NCBI RefSeq assembly: GCF_016908015.1
Contig: NZ_JAFBDB010000001.1
Coordinates: 186,001-250,000, forward strand
Length of the DNA: 64,000 nt
Source: Clostridium pascui
Lineage (GTDB): Bacteria; Bacillota; Clostridia; Clostridiales; Clostridiaceae
Direction: 5' to 3'
Positions within the stretch are counted from its first letter, which is position 1; every line of letters starts with the position of its first letter. Under the pieces are notes generated by a model that was not told where the DNA came from, searched no databases, and was given only the letters and a program-made list of their open reading frames with translations. Positions 51,038 to 59,680 of the stretch are shown in pieces. Both the position numbers and the translations under genes were made by a program.

Positions 51038-51469
51038 ATGGAAAAAGTTTCATCGAATCATATGAAAGATGCAATCAAGTTAGCTACAGACGTGTTTACG
51101 ACCGAGCAGAATATTCCTGAAAGCTTAATACCTATAAATGAAGAGTTGAATCCAATTTGGTGGTGCGCAAGAACTGGCGAAGATATTGTTGGAGTGGCCG
51201 CAGGTTGGAGAGAAGAGAATAAATGGCATTGGGGAAGATTTGCTGTTGATAAAAAAATACGTGGTATAGGTCTTGGTAAGAAAATAGCTATGTTTTCATT
51301 AAATGAACTTTTTGATCTTGAGGTTGATAAAATCTTTATTGAAGCAAGATATATAACTTTAAAGATGTTAGAAAAATTTGGATGCGAAGTTACAGGAGAA
51401 GCAAAAGATTTTTATGGTGACTTAGTCACTCCTGTCACAATAAAAAAGTGTGATTTTATAAAGTTGTAA
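51038..51469 (+). CDS. GNAT-family N-acetyltransferase
   Basis: 143 residues from the ATG at 51038. It shows a GNAT core: WHWGRFAVDKKIRGIGLGKK (acetyl-CoA motif), then FIEARYITLKMLEKFGCEV. No ribosome-binding site precedes this ATG. The frame stays open about 25 codons upstream to an ATT after TTGAGGTATAAGAT, reading INKEEIHILASKNNLIKNDA. The true start may therefore be the ATT near 50969, or an original ATG may have been lost. Confidence 0.8.
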   Translation: MEKVSSNHMKDAIKLATDVFTTEQNIPESLIPINEELNPIWWCARTGEDIVGVAAGWREENKWHWGRFAVDKKIRGIGLGKKIAMFSLNELFDLEVDKIFIEARYITLKMLEKFGCEVTGEAKDFYGDLVTPVTIKKCDFIKL

Positions 51470-51540
51470 TTTTATTTTAAGACTAATTGTAATTAAGATA
51501 ACAATAGATAAAGTAAAAATATGGGAAAACCAAAAATGAT

Positions 51541-51585
51541 AAAGAAGAAGAGTCTCTAAATAATGGGGATTCTTCTTTTATTTTG
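51541..51585 (+). terminator. Terminator after the acetyltransferase gene
   Basis: AAAGAAGAAG and a matching CTTCTTTT arm pair around an imperfect loop, followed by ATTTTG. Confidence 0.7.
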
Positions 51586-51723
51586 TTGACAACTAGGGGT
51601 AAATAATTTTATCATAAATATATAACATAAATTGGTATAAAAATGTTGAAGTTTGCATAGATGTAAATCTATGGGAACAAATATTTTGGCATTATTAAAA
51701 TTATAAGAAGGAAGGGATGAAAG

Positions 51724-53100
51724 TTGGAATCAAATCTTAACAAGAAGTATGGCTTAATCACTGCTATTGCTATGGTAGTGGGTATCGTTATTGGAAGCGG
51801 GGTGTTTTTTAAGGCAGAAAAGGTCCTTACTGCAACTGGAGGAAGCTTGATGTTAGGCATTTTAGCATGGCTTATCGGTGGCGCAATCATGGTCGTATGT
51901 GCCTATACATTTTCCATTATGGCAACCCGTTATGAGTATGTTAATGGTATTGTAGACTATGCAGAGGTTTCAATGGGTAAAAAGTATGGTTATTACATCG
52001 GATGGTTTATGTCTACTATATACTACCCAACTCTTACCGCTGCACTGGCATGGGTCTCAGCTCGTTATACCTGTGTACTGCTGGATTTTTCTATCGTTGG
52101 TCCCGAGGCGCTAGCAATCACCGGTTTTTATCTTGTAACAAGTTATGCTGTCAATGCATTGTCTCCTGTGCTTGCTGGTAAGTTCCAAGTAACATCTACC
52201 ACAATTAAGCTGATTCCACTATTCATCATGGCTGTTATCGGTACCATCGTAGGCCTATCCACTGGTATGACTGTTGCAAACTTTACTACCATAACTAAGC
52301 AGGTCAGCACAGGTAGCGCTTTGTTTACAGCTGTTGTAGCCACTGCTTTTGCATATGAAGGATGGATTATTGCAACCTCTATCAATGCTGAATTGAAAGA
52401 TTCTAAGAAAAATCTTCCTAAAGCTCTTGTCATTGGAACACTTATTGTAGTTATTACCTATATACTTTACTATATAGGACTTTCAGGAGCAGTGAGCAAC
52501 GTTGCCTTGATGGAAAGCGGTGAGAAAGGTGCAAGAATAGCTTTTGAGAAAGTTTTCTCAAAGGTCGGGGGTACTGCGATGTTCGTATTCGTTGTAATCT
52601 CTTGTTTGGGTACTTTGAATGGTCTTATGCTTGGCTGTACTCGTGGTATATATGCTCTGGCTGCTCGTGATATGGGACCTGCTCCAAACGTGTACAAGCA
52701 AGTGGATAAGGCAACAAATATGCCAACAAACTCTGCTATTCTTGGTTTGTTGTTTTGCGGGATATGGCTGCTTTACTTCTATGGATCACAGCTTACTGAG
52801 TCATGGTTTGGCTTCTTTAACTTTGACATGACAGAGCTGCCTATCGTTACAATTTATGCTGCGTATATTCCGATTTTCATTATGCTTATTAAAAATGAAA
52901 AAGATTTGGGAGTTTTTAAGCGTTTTGTTGCTCCTATTCTTGCAATTTGTGGATGTCTGTTTATGATTGTTGCGGCATGTTTTTCTCATAAAATGGCGGT
53001 TATATGGTACCTTATTACTTTTGCAGTCATTATGTTAGTAGGGGTATTTTTCGATAAGTCAAAATCTCAAAGTCCAAGTTTTGTTAGTAAGGATATCTAA
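51724..53100 (+). CDS. APC-family amino acid permease
   Basis: 458 residues with about 12 membrane helices. Helix 1 has the APC signature VVGIVIGSGVFFKAEKVL. AFAYEGWIIATSINAELKDS is the conserved helix 6 segment. It starts at a TTG with GGAAGGG upstream. It imports or exchanges an amino acid; the substrate is not clear. The DNA is visibly richer in G+C, with more C-ending codons than its neighbours, which suggests transfer from another organism. It has its own terminator. Confidence 0.92.
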   Translation: MESNLNKKYGLITAIAMVVGIVIGSGVFFKAEKVLTATGGSLMLGILAWLIGGAIMVVCAYTFSIMATRYEYVNGIVDYAEVSMGKKYGYYIGWFMSTIYYPTLTAALAWVSARYTCVLLDFSIVGPEALAITGFYLVTSYAVNALSPVLAGKFQVTSTTIKLIPLFIMAVIGTIVGLSTGMTVANFTTITKQVSTGSALFTAVVATAFAYEGWIIATSINAELKDSKKNLPKALVIGTLIVVITYILYYIGLSGAVSNVALMESGEKGARIAFEKVFSKVGGTAMFVFVVISCLGTLNGLMLGCTRGIYALAARDMGPAPNVYKQVDKATNMPTNSAILGLLFCGIWLLYFYGSQLTESWFGFFNFDMTELPIVTIYAAYIPIFIMLIKNEKDLGVFKRFVAPILAICGCLFMIVAACFSHKMAVIWYLITFAVIMLVGVFFDKSKSQSPSFVSKDI

Positions 53101-53107
53101 TTAAAAG

Positions 53108-53143
53108 AGTAGTTCATGGAGAGTTCCATGAACTACTTTTTTT
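53108..53143 (+). terminator. Terminator of the permease gene
   Basis: AGTAGTTCATGGA and TCCATGAACTACT form a 13-bp perfect stem with a short loop, followed by TTTTTTTC. Confidence 0.95.
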
Positions 53144-53289
53144 CATTTAAAAATAAGTTATCTTCTAAAACCACTCATAAAAAGTCCTCTTTATAGCCTG
53201 ATATATATTACCAACTTTATACACTTGTCGAAAAAATGCAAATAAAATATAATTGAATAGTCATAAAATGCTAATTAAGGAGGACAAAA

Positions 53290-55368
53290 ATGAGAAAAAT
53301 AATACTAAAAGTTATTTCAGCGCTAACATTATCTTTATCTATAATTTCAACATCTCAAGTTAGTGCAGCAACACTAGAGGACAGGTTAGCAGGGAACAAT
53401 AGGTATGAAACAGGAGCTAAAATTGTAAGTGAAGGATGGACAATTTCTGATTATGCAGTAATAGCTAGTGGAGAAGGATTTGCAGATGCACTTTGTGCAG
53501 CACCCTTAGCCAAGAAGTATAATGCACCAATTCTACTTACTGGGAAAAATACTTTAGATTCAAATACAAAAAATCAATTAGAAAGACTTGAAGTAAAGAA
53601 TGTACTCGTGGTAGGAGGCTCAGGGGTTGTATCAGATAATGTACTTTCTGAAATAGAAAAGATGGATATTGAAATTACTAGAATTGCGGGCCAAAATAGA
53701 TTTGAAACATCACTACAGGTAGCTAAATATCTAGGAGAAAGCAGCGGTGTAGTTGTAACCAATGGATTTGGTTTTGCCGATGCTTTATCTATAGCTCCAG
53801 TTGCAGCGCAAAAGGGAATGCCAATAATTCTTACTGATAAGGTAGACTTACCTGAGCAGGTAAAAGGTTTTTTATCAAGCAAGTCTTATCAAAAAAGTTA
53901 CGTAGTTGGAGGAAGTGGAGTTGTAAGCGATAAAATAGCTTCACAATTACATAGCGTTACAAGACTTGGAGGAAGCAGCAGATATGGAACTAATGCAGCA
54001 GTATTAAATCATTTTGCAAGTGAATTTAGTTATGATAAGGTTTACGCTGCATCAGGTCAAAATTATCCTGATGCCCTATGTGCAAGTGCACTAGCAGCTT
54101 TAAGTAATTCTCCCCTAATTTTAGTAGCAACCTCTGTTAATCCACTAGTAATGGCTTCAATAAGAGCCCAGCATTATGCATATAACAATGTAGTAATTTT
54201 AGGAGGTACCGGGGTAGTTTCTGATTCGGTAGCAAATAAGATTGTAACTGGAAAAGAGGATTTAAAAGTTAGCTTTATAGATGTAGGACAAGCTGATAGT
54301 ATATTAATTCAAACGCCAAACGGGAAAAATATGCTTATTGATTCAGGAAACAATGAGGATGGAAACAAAGTAGTTTCATATTTAAAAAATATGGAAATTA
54401 CTCAACTTGATATCATTGCAGGCACCCATCCTCACGAAGATCATATTGGGGGATTAGATACGATAATTAACATGTTTAAAGTAGGTAAGATCTACATGCC
54501 AAAGGTGACTTCAACTACTCAAACTTTTCAAGATGTAGTTACAGCTATAAATAGCAAAGGTATGACAATAACTACTCCCATCCCTGGGGAAATTGTAGAC
54601 TTAGATTCAGATGTGAATCTAGAAATATTAGCACCTAACGAAGATAGTTATGAAGATTTAAATAACTATTCTATAGTATTTAAACTTACTTATGGGAGTA
54701 AATCTTTCTTGTTTACAGGAGATGCTGAAGATGTATCTGAGAAGGAAATGTTAAACAGAGGATATAATTTAAAAGCAGATGTACTAAAAGTTGGACATCA
54801 TGGCAGCAATTCATCAACCACCACTGAGTTCTTATCAGCAGTATCACCAAAGTATGCTGTTATAAGTGTAGGGAAAGGTAATACTTATGGACATCCAACA
54901 CAAACTACTTTGAATAAACTTAAAAATGTTGGTGCAGATGTCTATAGAACAGATGAATTAGGAACTATAGTAGCTACTTGTGATGGAAGTAATATAACTT
55001 TTAATACCAAGCCAGGAAGTTACAATGGTGGTAGTGAGACGGGTTCCAATAATAGTGGAGTTGTTCCTCCTGCAACAACTAATAAAAACATACAAATAGT
55101 AAGTGTAGATTTAGCTAAAGAAATAGTTACAATAAAGAATAATAGTACTCAAAATACAGATATGACAGGGTGGAAGCTTGTAAGTGTAGAAGGGAATCAA
55201 ACTTATAATTTTCCAAGCGGCTATATTCTAAAGGCAGGAGCTACTATAAGAATAGCTAGTGGAAATGCTGCAGGGGATTTAAAGTGGACAGGGGCTTATA
55301 TTTGGAATAACAGTGGCGACCAAGCGCGCTTATACGATAGTAAGAATACATTAATTTCTACCAAGTAA
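53290..55368 (+). CDS. Surface-anchored ComEC/Rec2-like metallo-beta-lactamase with CWB2 repeats and a lamin-tail domain
   Basis: 692 residues in four parts. (1) A signal peptide ends near VSAAT. (2) Three CWB2 cell-wall-binding repeats span about 30-320 (each with NRYET/NRFET/SRYGT and VVGGSGVVS-type motifs). (3) A metallo-beta-lactamase domain of the ComEC C-terminal type spans about 325-575, with the metal site THPHEDHIGG (His380, His382, Asp384, His385), TGDAED and VGHHGSNSS. (4) A lamin-tail domain spans about 600-692. CWB2 repeats bind anionic wall polymers, so the hydrolase would be displayed on the cell surface. Phosphodiester or nucleic acid substrates are inferred from the ComEC likeness. 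Confidence 0.9.
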   Translation: MRKIILKVISALTLSLSIISTSQVSAATLEDRLAGNNRYETGAKIVSEGWTISDYAVIASGEGFADALCAAPLAKKYNAPILLTGKNTLDSNTKNQLERLEVKNVLVVGGSGVVSDNVLSEIEKMDIEITRIAGQNRFETSLQVAKYLGESSGVVVTNGFGFADALSIAPVAAQKGMPIILTDKVDLPEQVKGFLSSKSYQKSYVVGGSGVVSDKIASQLHSVTRLGGSSRYGTNAAVLNHFASEFSYDKVYAASGQNYPDALCASALAALSNSPLILVATSVNPLVMASIRAQHYAYNNVVILGGTGVVSDSVANKIVTGKEDLKVSFIDVGQADSILIQTPNGKNMLIDSGNNEDGNKVVSYLKNMEITQLDIIAGTHPHEDHIGGLDTIINMFKVGKIYMPKVTSTTQTFQDVVTAINSKGMTITTPIPGEIVDLDSDVNLEILAPNEDSYEDLNNYSIVFKLTYGSKSFLFTGDAEDVSEKEMLNRGYNLKADVLKVGHHGSNSSTTTEFLSAVSPKYAVISVGKGNTYGHPTQTTLNKLKNVGADVYRTDELGTIVATCDGSNITFNTKPGSYNGGSETGSNNSGVVPPATTNKNIQIVSVDLAKEIVTIKNNSTQNTDMTGWKLVSVEGNQTYNFPSGYILKAGATIRIASGNAAGDLKWTGAYIWNNSGDQARLYDSKNTLISTK

Positions 55369-55409
55369 AAAAATAATCTTAGAGAATATATTCTCTAGGA
55401 TTATTTTTT
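55364..55409. terminator. Bidirectional terminator
   Basis: AAAAATAATC and TAGAGAAT followed by ATTCTCTA and GATTATTTTT give a long symmetrical stem that overlaps the stop of the surface hydrolase gene. Confidence 0.88.
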
Positions 55410-55550
55410 ATATATGCTTAAAGGGCAGGTTGAGAAATATTTAATCTAAATAGAAAGAATACCTTAATTTTATATAATTTTATTAAAACTAAGCTATAAT
55501 TATAGATAAAAGTAAACTAACATTATTTTTATAAATGCGGAGGAACAATT

Positions 55551-56021
55551 ATGGCAATACAAAAGGTAAAAGAATATTTTAAGACATGGGGTATACAAGA
55601 TAAAATACTTGAATTAGATGCCTCCAGTGCAACGGTTGAGTTAGCTGCGCAAGCAGTAGGATGTGAACCTGAAAGGATAGCAAAGACATTGTCCTTTATG
55701 GTAGATAAGAAAGCTATTTTAATTGTAGCAGCAGGAGACACTAAAATAGATAACCAAAAATATAAGACACAATTTTCAACAAAAGCAAAGATGCTTACAC
55801 CAGATGAAGCAATTGATTTGATAGGCCACGCTGTTGGAGGGGTATGCCCATTTGGTATCAATGATGGTGTCACTGTTTATCTTGATGAGTCTCTAAAACG
55901 ATTTACAACAGTATTCCCAGCTTGTGGAAGTAGTAATAGTGCAATTCAGTTAACAATTGAGGAACTCCAAAAGTATTCAAACTATTCTTCATGGATTGAT
56001 GTTTGTAAAGGATGGCAATAG
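55551..56021 (+). CDS. YbaK/EbsC-family aminoacyl-tRNA deacylase
   Basis: 156 residues. It shows the YbaK pattern: ERIAKTLSFMVDKKAILIVA, then DTKIDNQKYKTQF, and VGGVCPFGIND with the conserved C-P-F-G. The family hydrolyses mischarged tRNAs (for example Cys-tRNA-Pro) or acts on related substrates. GGAGGA precedes the ATG. The gene that follows starts 10 bp inside or 68 bp after its end, depending on the start chosen. Confidence 0.9.
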   Translation: MAIQKVKEYFKTWGIQDKILELDASSATVELAAQAVGCEPERIAKTLSFMVDKKAILIVAAGDTKIDNQKYKTQFSTKAKMLTPDEAIDLIGHAVGGVCPFGINDGVTVYLDESLKRFTTVFPACGSSNSAIQLTIEELQKYSNYSSWIDVCKGWQ

Positions 56022-56089
56022 TACTTGAAAAAATAAGCAGCTTATTCAGTTTCAGTTTTGAGAAAAGCATTGAAAATGGGGGGGTAAAT

Positions 56090-56488
56090 ATGAGTAATAT
56101 TACAATAAGTGAAAGGAAACCTTTAGTTGAAGAATATATTAAGCTAAGAAGATCTATTGGTTGGAAAGTACTGCAGCATGATAAAATAGAAGAAGGGTTA
56201 AATAACTCCACTTACTGTATTTGCATAGAAGACCAAGGCAGTATAATAGGGTTTGGCAGAATTGTTGGAGATGGTGCAACAGTTTTTTACATACAAGACA
56301 TAATAGTTTTGCCTTCATATCAAAATCAGAAGATTGGTACGCTAATTATGAAAAAAATAATGGATTACATTGATGAGAATTGTGTAGAAGGTGCTATTAT
56401 TGGGCTGATTGCGATAAGTGAGCTTGATAGGTTTTATAAAAGGTTTGGATTTACATATAACCAAAATAACCGTTTTTATAGATCTTGA
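56090..56488 (+). CDS. GNAT-family N-acetyltransferase
   Basis: 132 residues from an ATG after GGGGGGG. A longer frame begins at 56012 within the deacylase gene but lacks a site. It has the GNAT core: FGRIVGDGATVFYIQDIIVL, then LPSYQNQKIGTLIMKKIMDY and LDRFYKRFGF. It belongs to the small single-domain group whose targets are unknown. It may be co-transcribed with the deacylase. Confidence 0.85.
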   Translation: MSNITISERKPLVEEYIKLRRSIGWKVLQHDKIEEGLNNSTYCICIEDQGSIIGFGRIVGDGATVFYIQDIIVLPSYQNQKIGTLIMKKIMDYIDENCVEGAIIGLIAISELDRFYKRFGFTYNQNNRFYRS

Positions 56489-56530
56489 AAAGTTATTACA
56501 ATATTTGGTGTTCATATAAATTAAAAAAAT

Positions 56531-56569
56531 GAAAAAGTATGTTTGTAAAATGATTAGCATACTTTTTCT
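56531..56569. terminator. Bidirectional terminator
   Basis: GAAAAAGTATG and CATACTTTTTC pair around a 16-base loop, with T tracts on both strands. It separates two convergent genes. Confidence 0.85.
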
Positions 56570-56679
56570 CTTATAATTTTTATTGATTAAATTATCTACT
56601 TTGTTGGAAATTGGTCATAGACAAACAATGCTATAATTGTAATAGTAAAATTAATAAAAATTCTTAAACAATTCGTAAA

Positions 56680-58086
56680 CTATAATAGCCACGCATTTTT
56701 TAATATACTTATACCTTCTTCAATCTGCATTTCCTTTAATCCACCAAAGCCTAACATTACACAAGGCAATCTGTTATTTTCATATTTGTCATAATATATT
56801 GACGATGGGTAAACTTTTACTTTCATATTTAAAGCAGTTTTAATTAAAGCTTCTTCTGACATGCCGTTTTTAACCTTTAATAAGATATGTAATCCGGAGT
56901 TTTCACCTATAACTTCCACTTTCTTGCCCATATATTTATTAATTGCAGATAGCAATATTTTGTGTTTCTTTCGATATACTGTTCTCATTTTGTTCAAATG
57001 CCTTCCCCAATGTCCTTCATTCATGAATTTATAAAGTGTATTTTGATGAAGCTTAGATACAGTTTGTTTATACACTTTTAAATGTTCTTCATATTTATTC
57101 ATTAATTTTAATGGTAAAACTAAGTAACTTATTCTAGTTGAAGGTATTAAAGATTTTGAAAATGTACCCATATAAATCACATTGTCAATGGCATCTAATC
57201 CTTGTAGAGAAGGTATAGGTTTTCCCTTGTATCTAAATTCACTATCATAATCATCTTCAATTATAAATCCATCTCGTTCTGTACACCATTTTAATAGTTC
57301 CATCCTTCGTGAAATTGGCATAACCATCCCATATGGAAACTGGTGAGAAGGTGTAACATAGACAACTTTAGCAGAACTTTTCTTTAACTCTTCTATACAA
57401 ATACCATTCTCATCTACTGAGATTGAGTGTATATCAATACCTTGGTCTTTAAAAACTTGCCTCGCTCTATGAAAACCAGGATTTTCAATGGCGTAACTAT
57501 ATTTTCTTCCTATCAGCGTACATAACAATATAAGAAGAAATTGAGTACCTGCTCCAATGACAACCTGATCTGATGAACATTTAACTCCTCTTGATTGAAA
57601 AAGGTACTTTGATATTTCTTCACGCAAATATTTCTCGCCTTGTGGTTCACCTAACAATAAAATATTGCTGTTTTCTAAAAATAATGATTGAGTTGTCAGC
57701 TTTCGCCAAGCAGAGTAGGGAAAATAGTCTAAATCAACTTTACCATAGTTAAAATCGATTATGTACTCTAATACTTTTTTTTCATCTTTGTGTTTGGGCA
57801 ACTTAGTTTCAATTGTCGAGTGATGAAACAAATCATCTTCAATACTTGTTACAAATATACCTTTACGTGGACTACTTTCTGCGTATCCCTCTGAACATAA
57901 TTGTTCATAGGCGGTTTGAACAGTATTTTGGCTTATCCCTAAATGATTTGCCAATTTTCTTTTTGATGGTAGCTTTATACCTGGTTTAATTGTCTCATTT
58001 TCTATCTCTTTTCTTATATATTCATAAAGTTGAACATATAGTGGAGTATCTTTTGTATTATCTAAAGTAGGCATAAGTTCAAGCAT
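56680..58086 (-). CDS. MocR/PdxR-type regulator (GntR HTH plus aminotransferase-like domain)
   Basis: 468 residues. The N-terminal GntR winged HTH (LYVQLYEYIRKEIENETIKP, then SKRKLANHLGISQNTVQTAY) is followed by a fold-type I aminotransferase-like domain. The latter has YVTPSHQFPYGMVMP, EDDYDSEFRY and the PLP lysine in GTFSKSLIPSTRIS. Such proteins use PLP to sense vitamin B6 or amine metabolites and usually control a divergent neighbour. Direct and inverted CTGATA repeats upstream are the probable sites. AGGAGGG precedes the ATG. Confidence 0.94.
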   Translation of the reverse strand: MLELMPTLDNTKDTPLYVQLYEYIRKEIENETIKPGIKLPSKRKLANHLGISQNTVQTAYEQLCSEGYAESSPRKGIFVTSIEDDLFHHSTIETKLPKHKDEKKVLEYIIDFNYGKVDLDYFPYSAWRKLTTQSLFLENSNILLLGEPQGEKYLREEISKYLFQSRGVKCSSDQVVIGAGTQFLLILLCTLIGRKYSYAIENPGFHRARQVFKDQGIDIHSISVDENGICIEELKKSSAKVVYVTPSHQFPYGMVMPISRRMELLKWCTERDGFIIEDDYDSEFRYKGKPIPSLQGLDAIDNVIYMGTFSKSLIPSTRISYLVLPLKLMNKYEEHLKVYKQTVSKLHQNTLYKFMNEGHWGRHLNKMRTVYRKKHKILLSAINKYMGKKVEVIGENSGLHILLKVKNGMSEEALIKTALNMKVKVYPSSIYYDKYENNRLPCVMLGFGGLKEMQIEEGISILKNAWLL

Positions 58087-58105
58087 TTTTAGAGCCCTCC
58101 TATAA

Positions 58106-58154
58106 CTGATACTATTAAAAATATAAAATCTGATACTTTCAATAATATCAGATT
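58106..58154. promoter_or_regulatory. MocR operator region with direct and inverted repeats
   Basis: CTGATACT occurs at 58106-58113 and 58130-58137 (24 bp apart). AATCTGATA (58128-58136) and TATCAGATT (58146-58154) form an inverted pair. Repeats of this kind upstream of a MocR gene fit the known GabR/PdxR binding mode. Confidence 0.72.
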
Positions 58155-58249
58155 GAAATTATAATTTAAATAATACATCTTAAATAAACAAGGATATAAA
58201 ATTAGTACAAACTTGTAAACTAAATTAATCAATATAGGGAGGGGTAAGT

Positions 58250-58672
58250 ATGAATACTAAATATGTAGTTATCATTCAGTGCGATATTGCACATAGGCGG
58301 TGCAGTGGATTTGCATGTACAAATGCTTTTTACAATAAGGATAAAGTTTTTAAGGATTACCAGGATACTACAAGGTATATTTCATTTACTTGTGGTGGAT
58401 GTTGTGGGAAGGGAGTTGCCGCCAAATTAGAACATTTATCGAATAAGTTATATAAGAAAAATAATATTAGTAAACATGAGGTTATAGTTCACTTATCATC
58501 TTGCATGGTAACTGACAATCATCATTACGACAGATGTCCACATGTAGACTATATCAAAAATATAGTTATAAAGAAAGGGTATAAAAATATAGTGGAGGGC
58601 TCTTATATAAGTGGTAATGCAAAAAGAAAAAGGGAAGAAGGCATATATAACTGCTATGAAGAAGAACAGTAA
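58250..58672 (+). CDS. CGGC-domain Cys-rich protein
   Basis: 140 residues. It contains VVIIQCDIAHRRCSGFACTN at the start, FTCGGCCGKGVAAKLEHLS (the C-G-G-C motif) and SSCMVTDNHHYDRCPHVDYI. The family is common in anaerobes; metal binding by the conserved Cys and His is likely, but the function is unknown. It is divergent from the MocR gene and shares its repeat region, so it is a candidate target. GGGAGGGG precedes the ATG. Confidence 0.85.
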   Translation: MNTKYVVIIQCDIAHRRCSGFACTNAFYNKDKVFKDYQDTTRYISFTCGGCCGKGVAAKLEHLSNKLYKKNNISKHEVIVHLSSCMVTDNHHYDRCPHVDYIKNIVIKKGYKNIVEGSYISGNAKRKREEGIYNCYEEEQ

Positions 58673-58741
58673 TTTGAAGTAAGGTTTTTATATTTTTAAG
58701 GAGGGTAATACGAATAGAGGAAAATCTGGAGGTGCTGAATT

Positions 58742-59014
58742 TTGAAGAGGCCTAAAATAAAGATTACTTTGATTGAGCAAAAGGGAAAAATGAGATGTCA
58801 TAGAGGACACAAAATTGGAGAACATTTTGATTTTGACAATGACAGAGGAAAGCTATGTCCAATGGCTATGCATGCAGGGTTCCCATATATTGATATTTTA
58901 CGATATGGAGGACAGATTCCTGGGCAAGCTAAAGGAACGGCAGTATTCTGCTGTCCTGATGTAGGTACAATCAATGTCTTTAAAATTGAAATAGATAAGG
59001 AAGAAACGATGTGA
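58742..59014 (+). CDS. TIGR04076-type small Cys-containing protein
   Basis: 90 residues starting at a TTG seven bases after GGAGGTG. It contains GKMRCHRGHKIGEHFDFDND, LCPMAMHAGFPYIDILRYGG and VFCCPDVGTIN. These match the TIGR04076 family of anaerobes, whose role is not known. It lies 69 bp after the CGGC-domain gene; the two often occur in anaerobes and may share a transcript here. Confidence 0.8.
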   Translation: MKRPKIKITLIEQKGKMRCHRGHKIGEHFDFDNDRGKLCPMAMHAGFPYIDILRYGGQIPGQAKGTAVFCCPDVGTINVFKIEIDKEETM

Positions 59015-59118
59015 AAGTATTATACCTATGCGATTGTAACACCTTATTTTAATAGTATTATTAGCTGAATTTATAGTGAAATTATGTTATAAATCTAGCT
59101 ATTATGGAGGTATTATAA

Positions 59119-59619
59119 ATGAATAAAGAACCTGTAATCAGCAAGATGAAGTCAGCGTTTGAAATAACTATTCCATCTGAAATAGACCATGCACTTAATG
59201 TTTTAAAAAATGCTGAAATTATAATGGATGGGGAAGGAATTAAAGGAAGAGAAAGATATCTTATATCAGTAACTGCTATACTTCATGATATAGGAATGAT
59301 TAATGCAAAAGAAAAATATGGTTCAACTTCTGGACCTTATCAAGAAAAAGAAGGACCTGCAGCTGCAAAAGAATTGCTTGAAGGTGAAGGGTTAAGTGAT
59401 GATGAGATGGAAAGAATCTGTTACATAATAGGTAATCATCATACGCCTAGCAAAGTTGATGGAATGGATTTTCAAATTCAATGGGAGGCAGATTTATTGG
59501 AAGCACTTAAAAAATTTGATAAAGGAACTAGTCAAGATATGCTGAAAGGAATTATTAACAAAAACTTTAAAACTAAATCTGGACTTGAATTGGCGGAAAA
59601 AATACTTATCATGAATTAG
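59119..59619 (+). CDS. HD-domain phosphohydrolase-like protein
   Basis: 166 residues. The metal motif is assembled from His (DHALNVLKNAE), HD (ATAILHDIG type, here VTAILHDIGM), the His pair in IGNHHTPSKV and Asp (WEADLLEAL). This is the HD phosphohydrolase layout used on nucleotides or cyclic nucleotides. There are no other domains. The substrate is unknown. GGAGGT precedes the ATG. It is likely monocistronic or joined with the DUF2935 gene 61 bp downstream. Confidence 0.87.
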   Translation: MNKEPVISKMKSAFEITIPSEIDHALNVLKNAEIIMDGEGIKGRERYLISVTAILHDIGMINAKEKYGSTSGPYQEKEGPAAAKELLEGEGLSDDEMERICYIIGNHHTPSKVDGMDFQIQWEADLLEALKKFDKGTSQDMLKGIINKNFKTKSGLELAEKILIMN

Positions 59620-59680
59620 TATTAAGCTAATAATGTTAATCATATTATATTAGTGTGAATAAATCATGTAGAGGTTTAAT

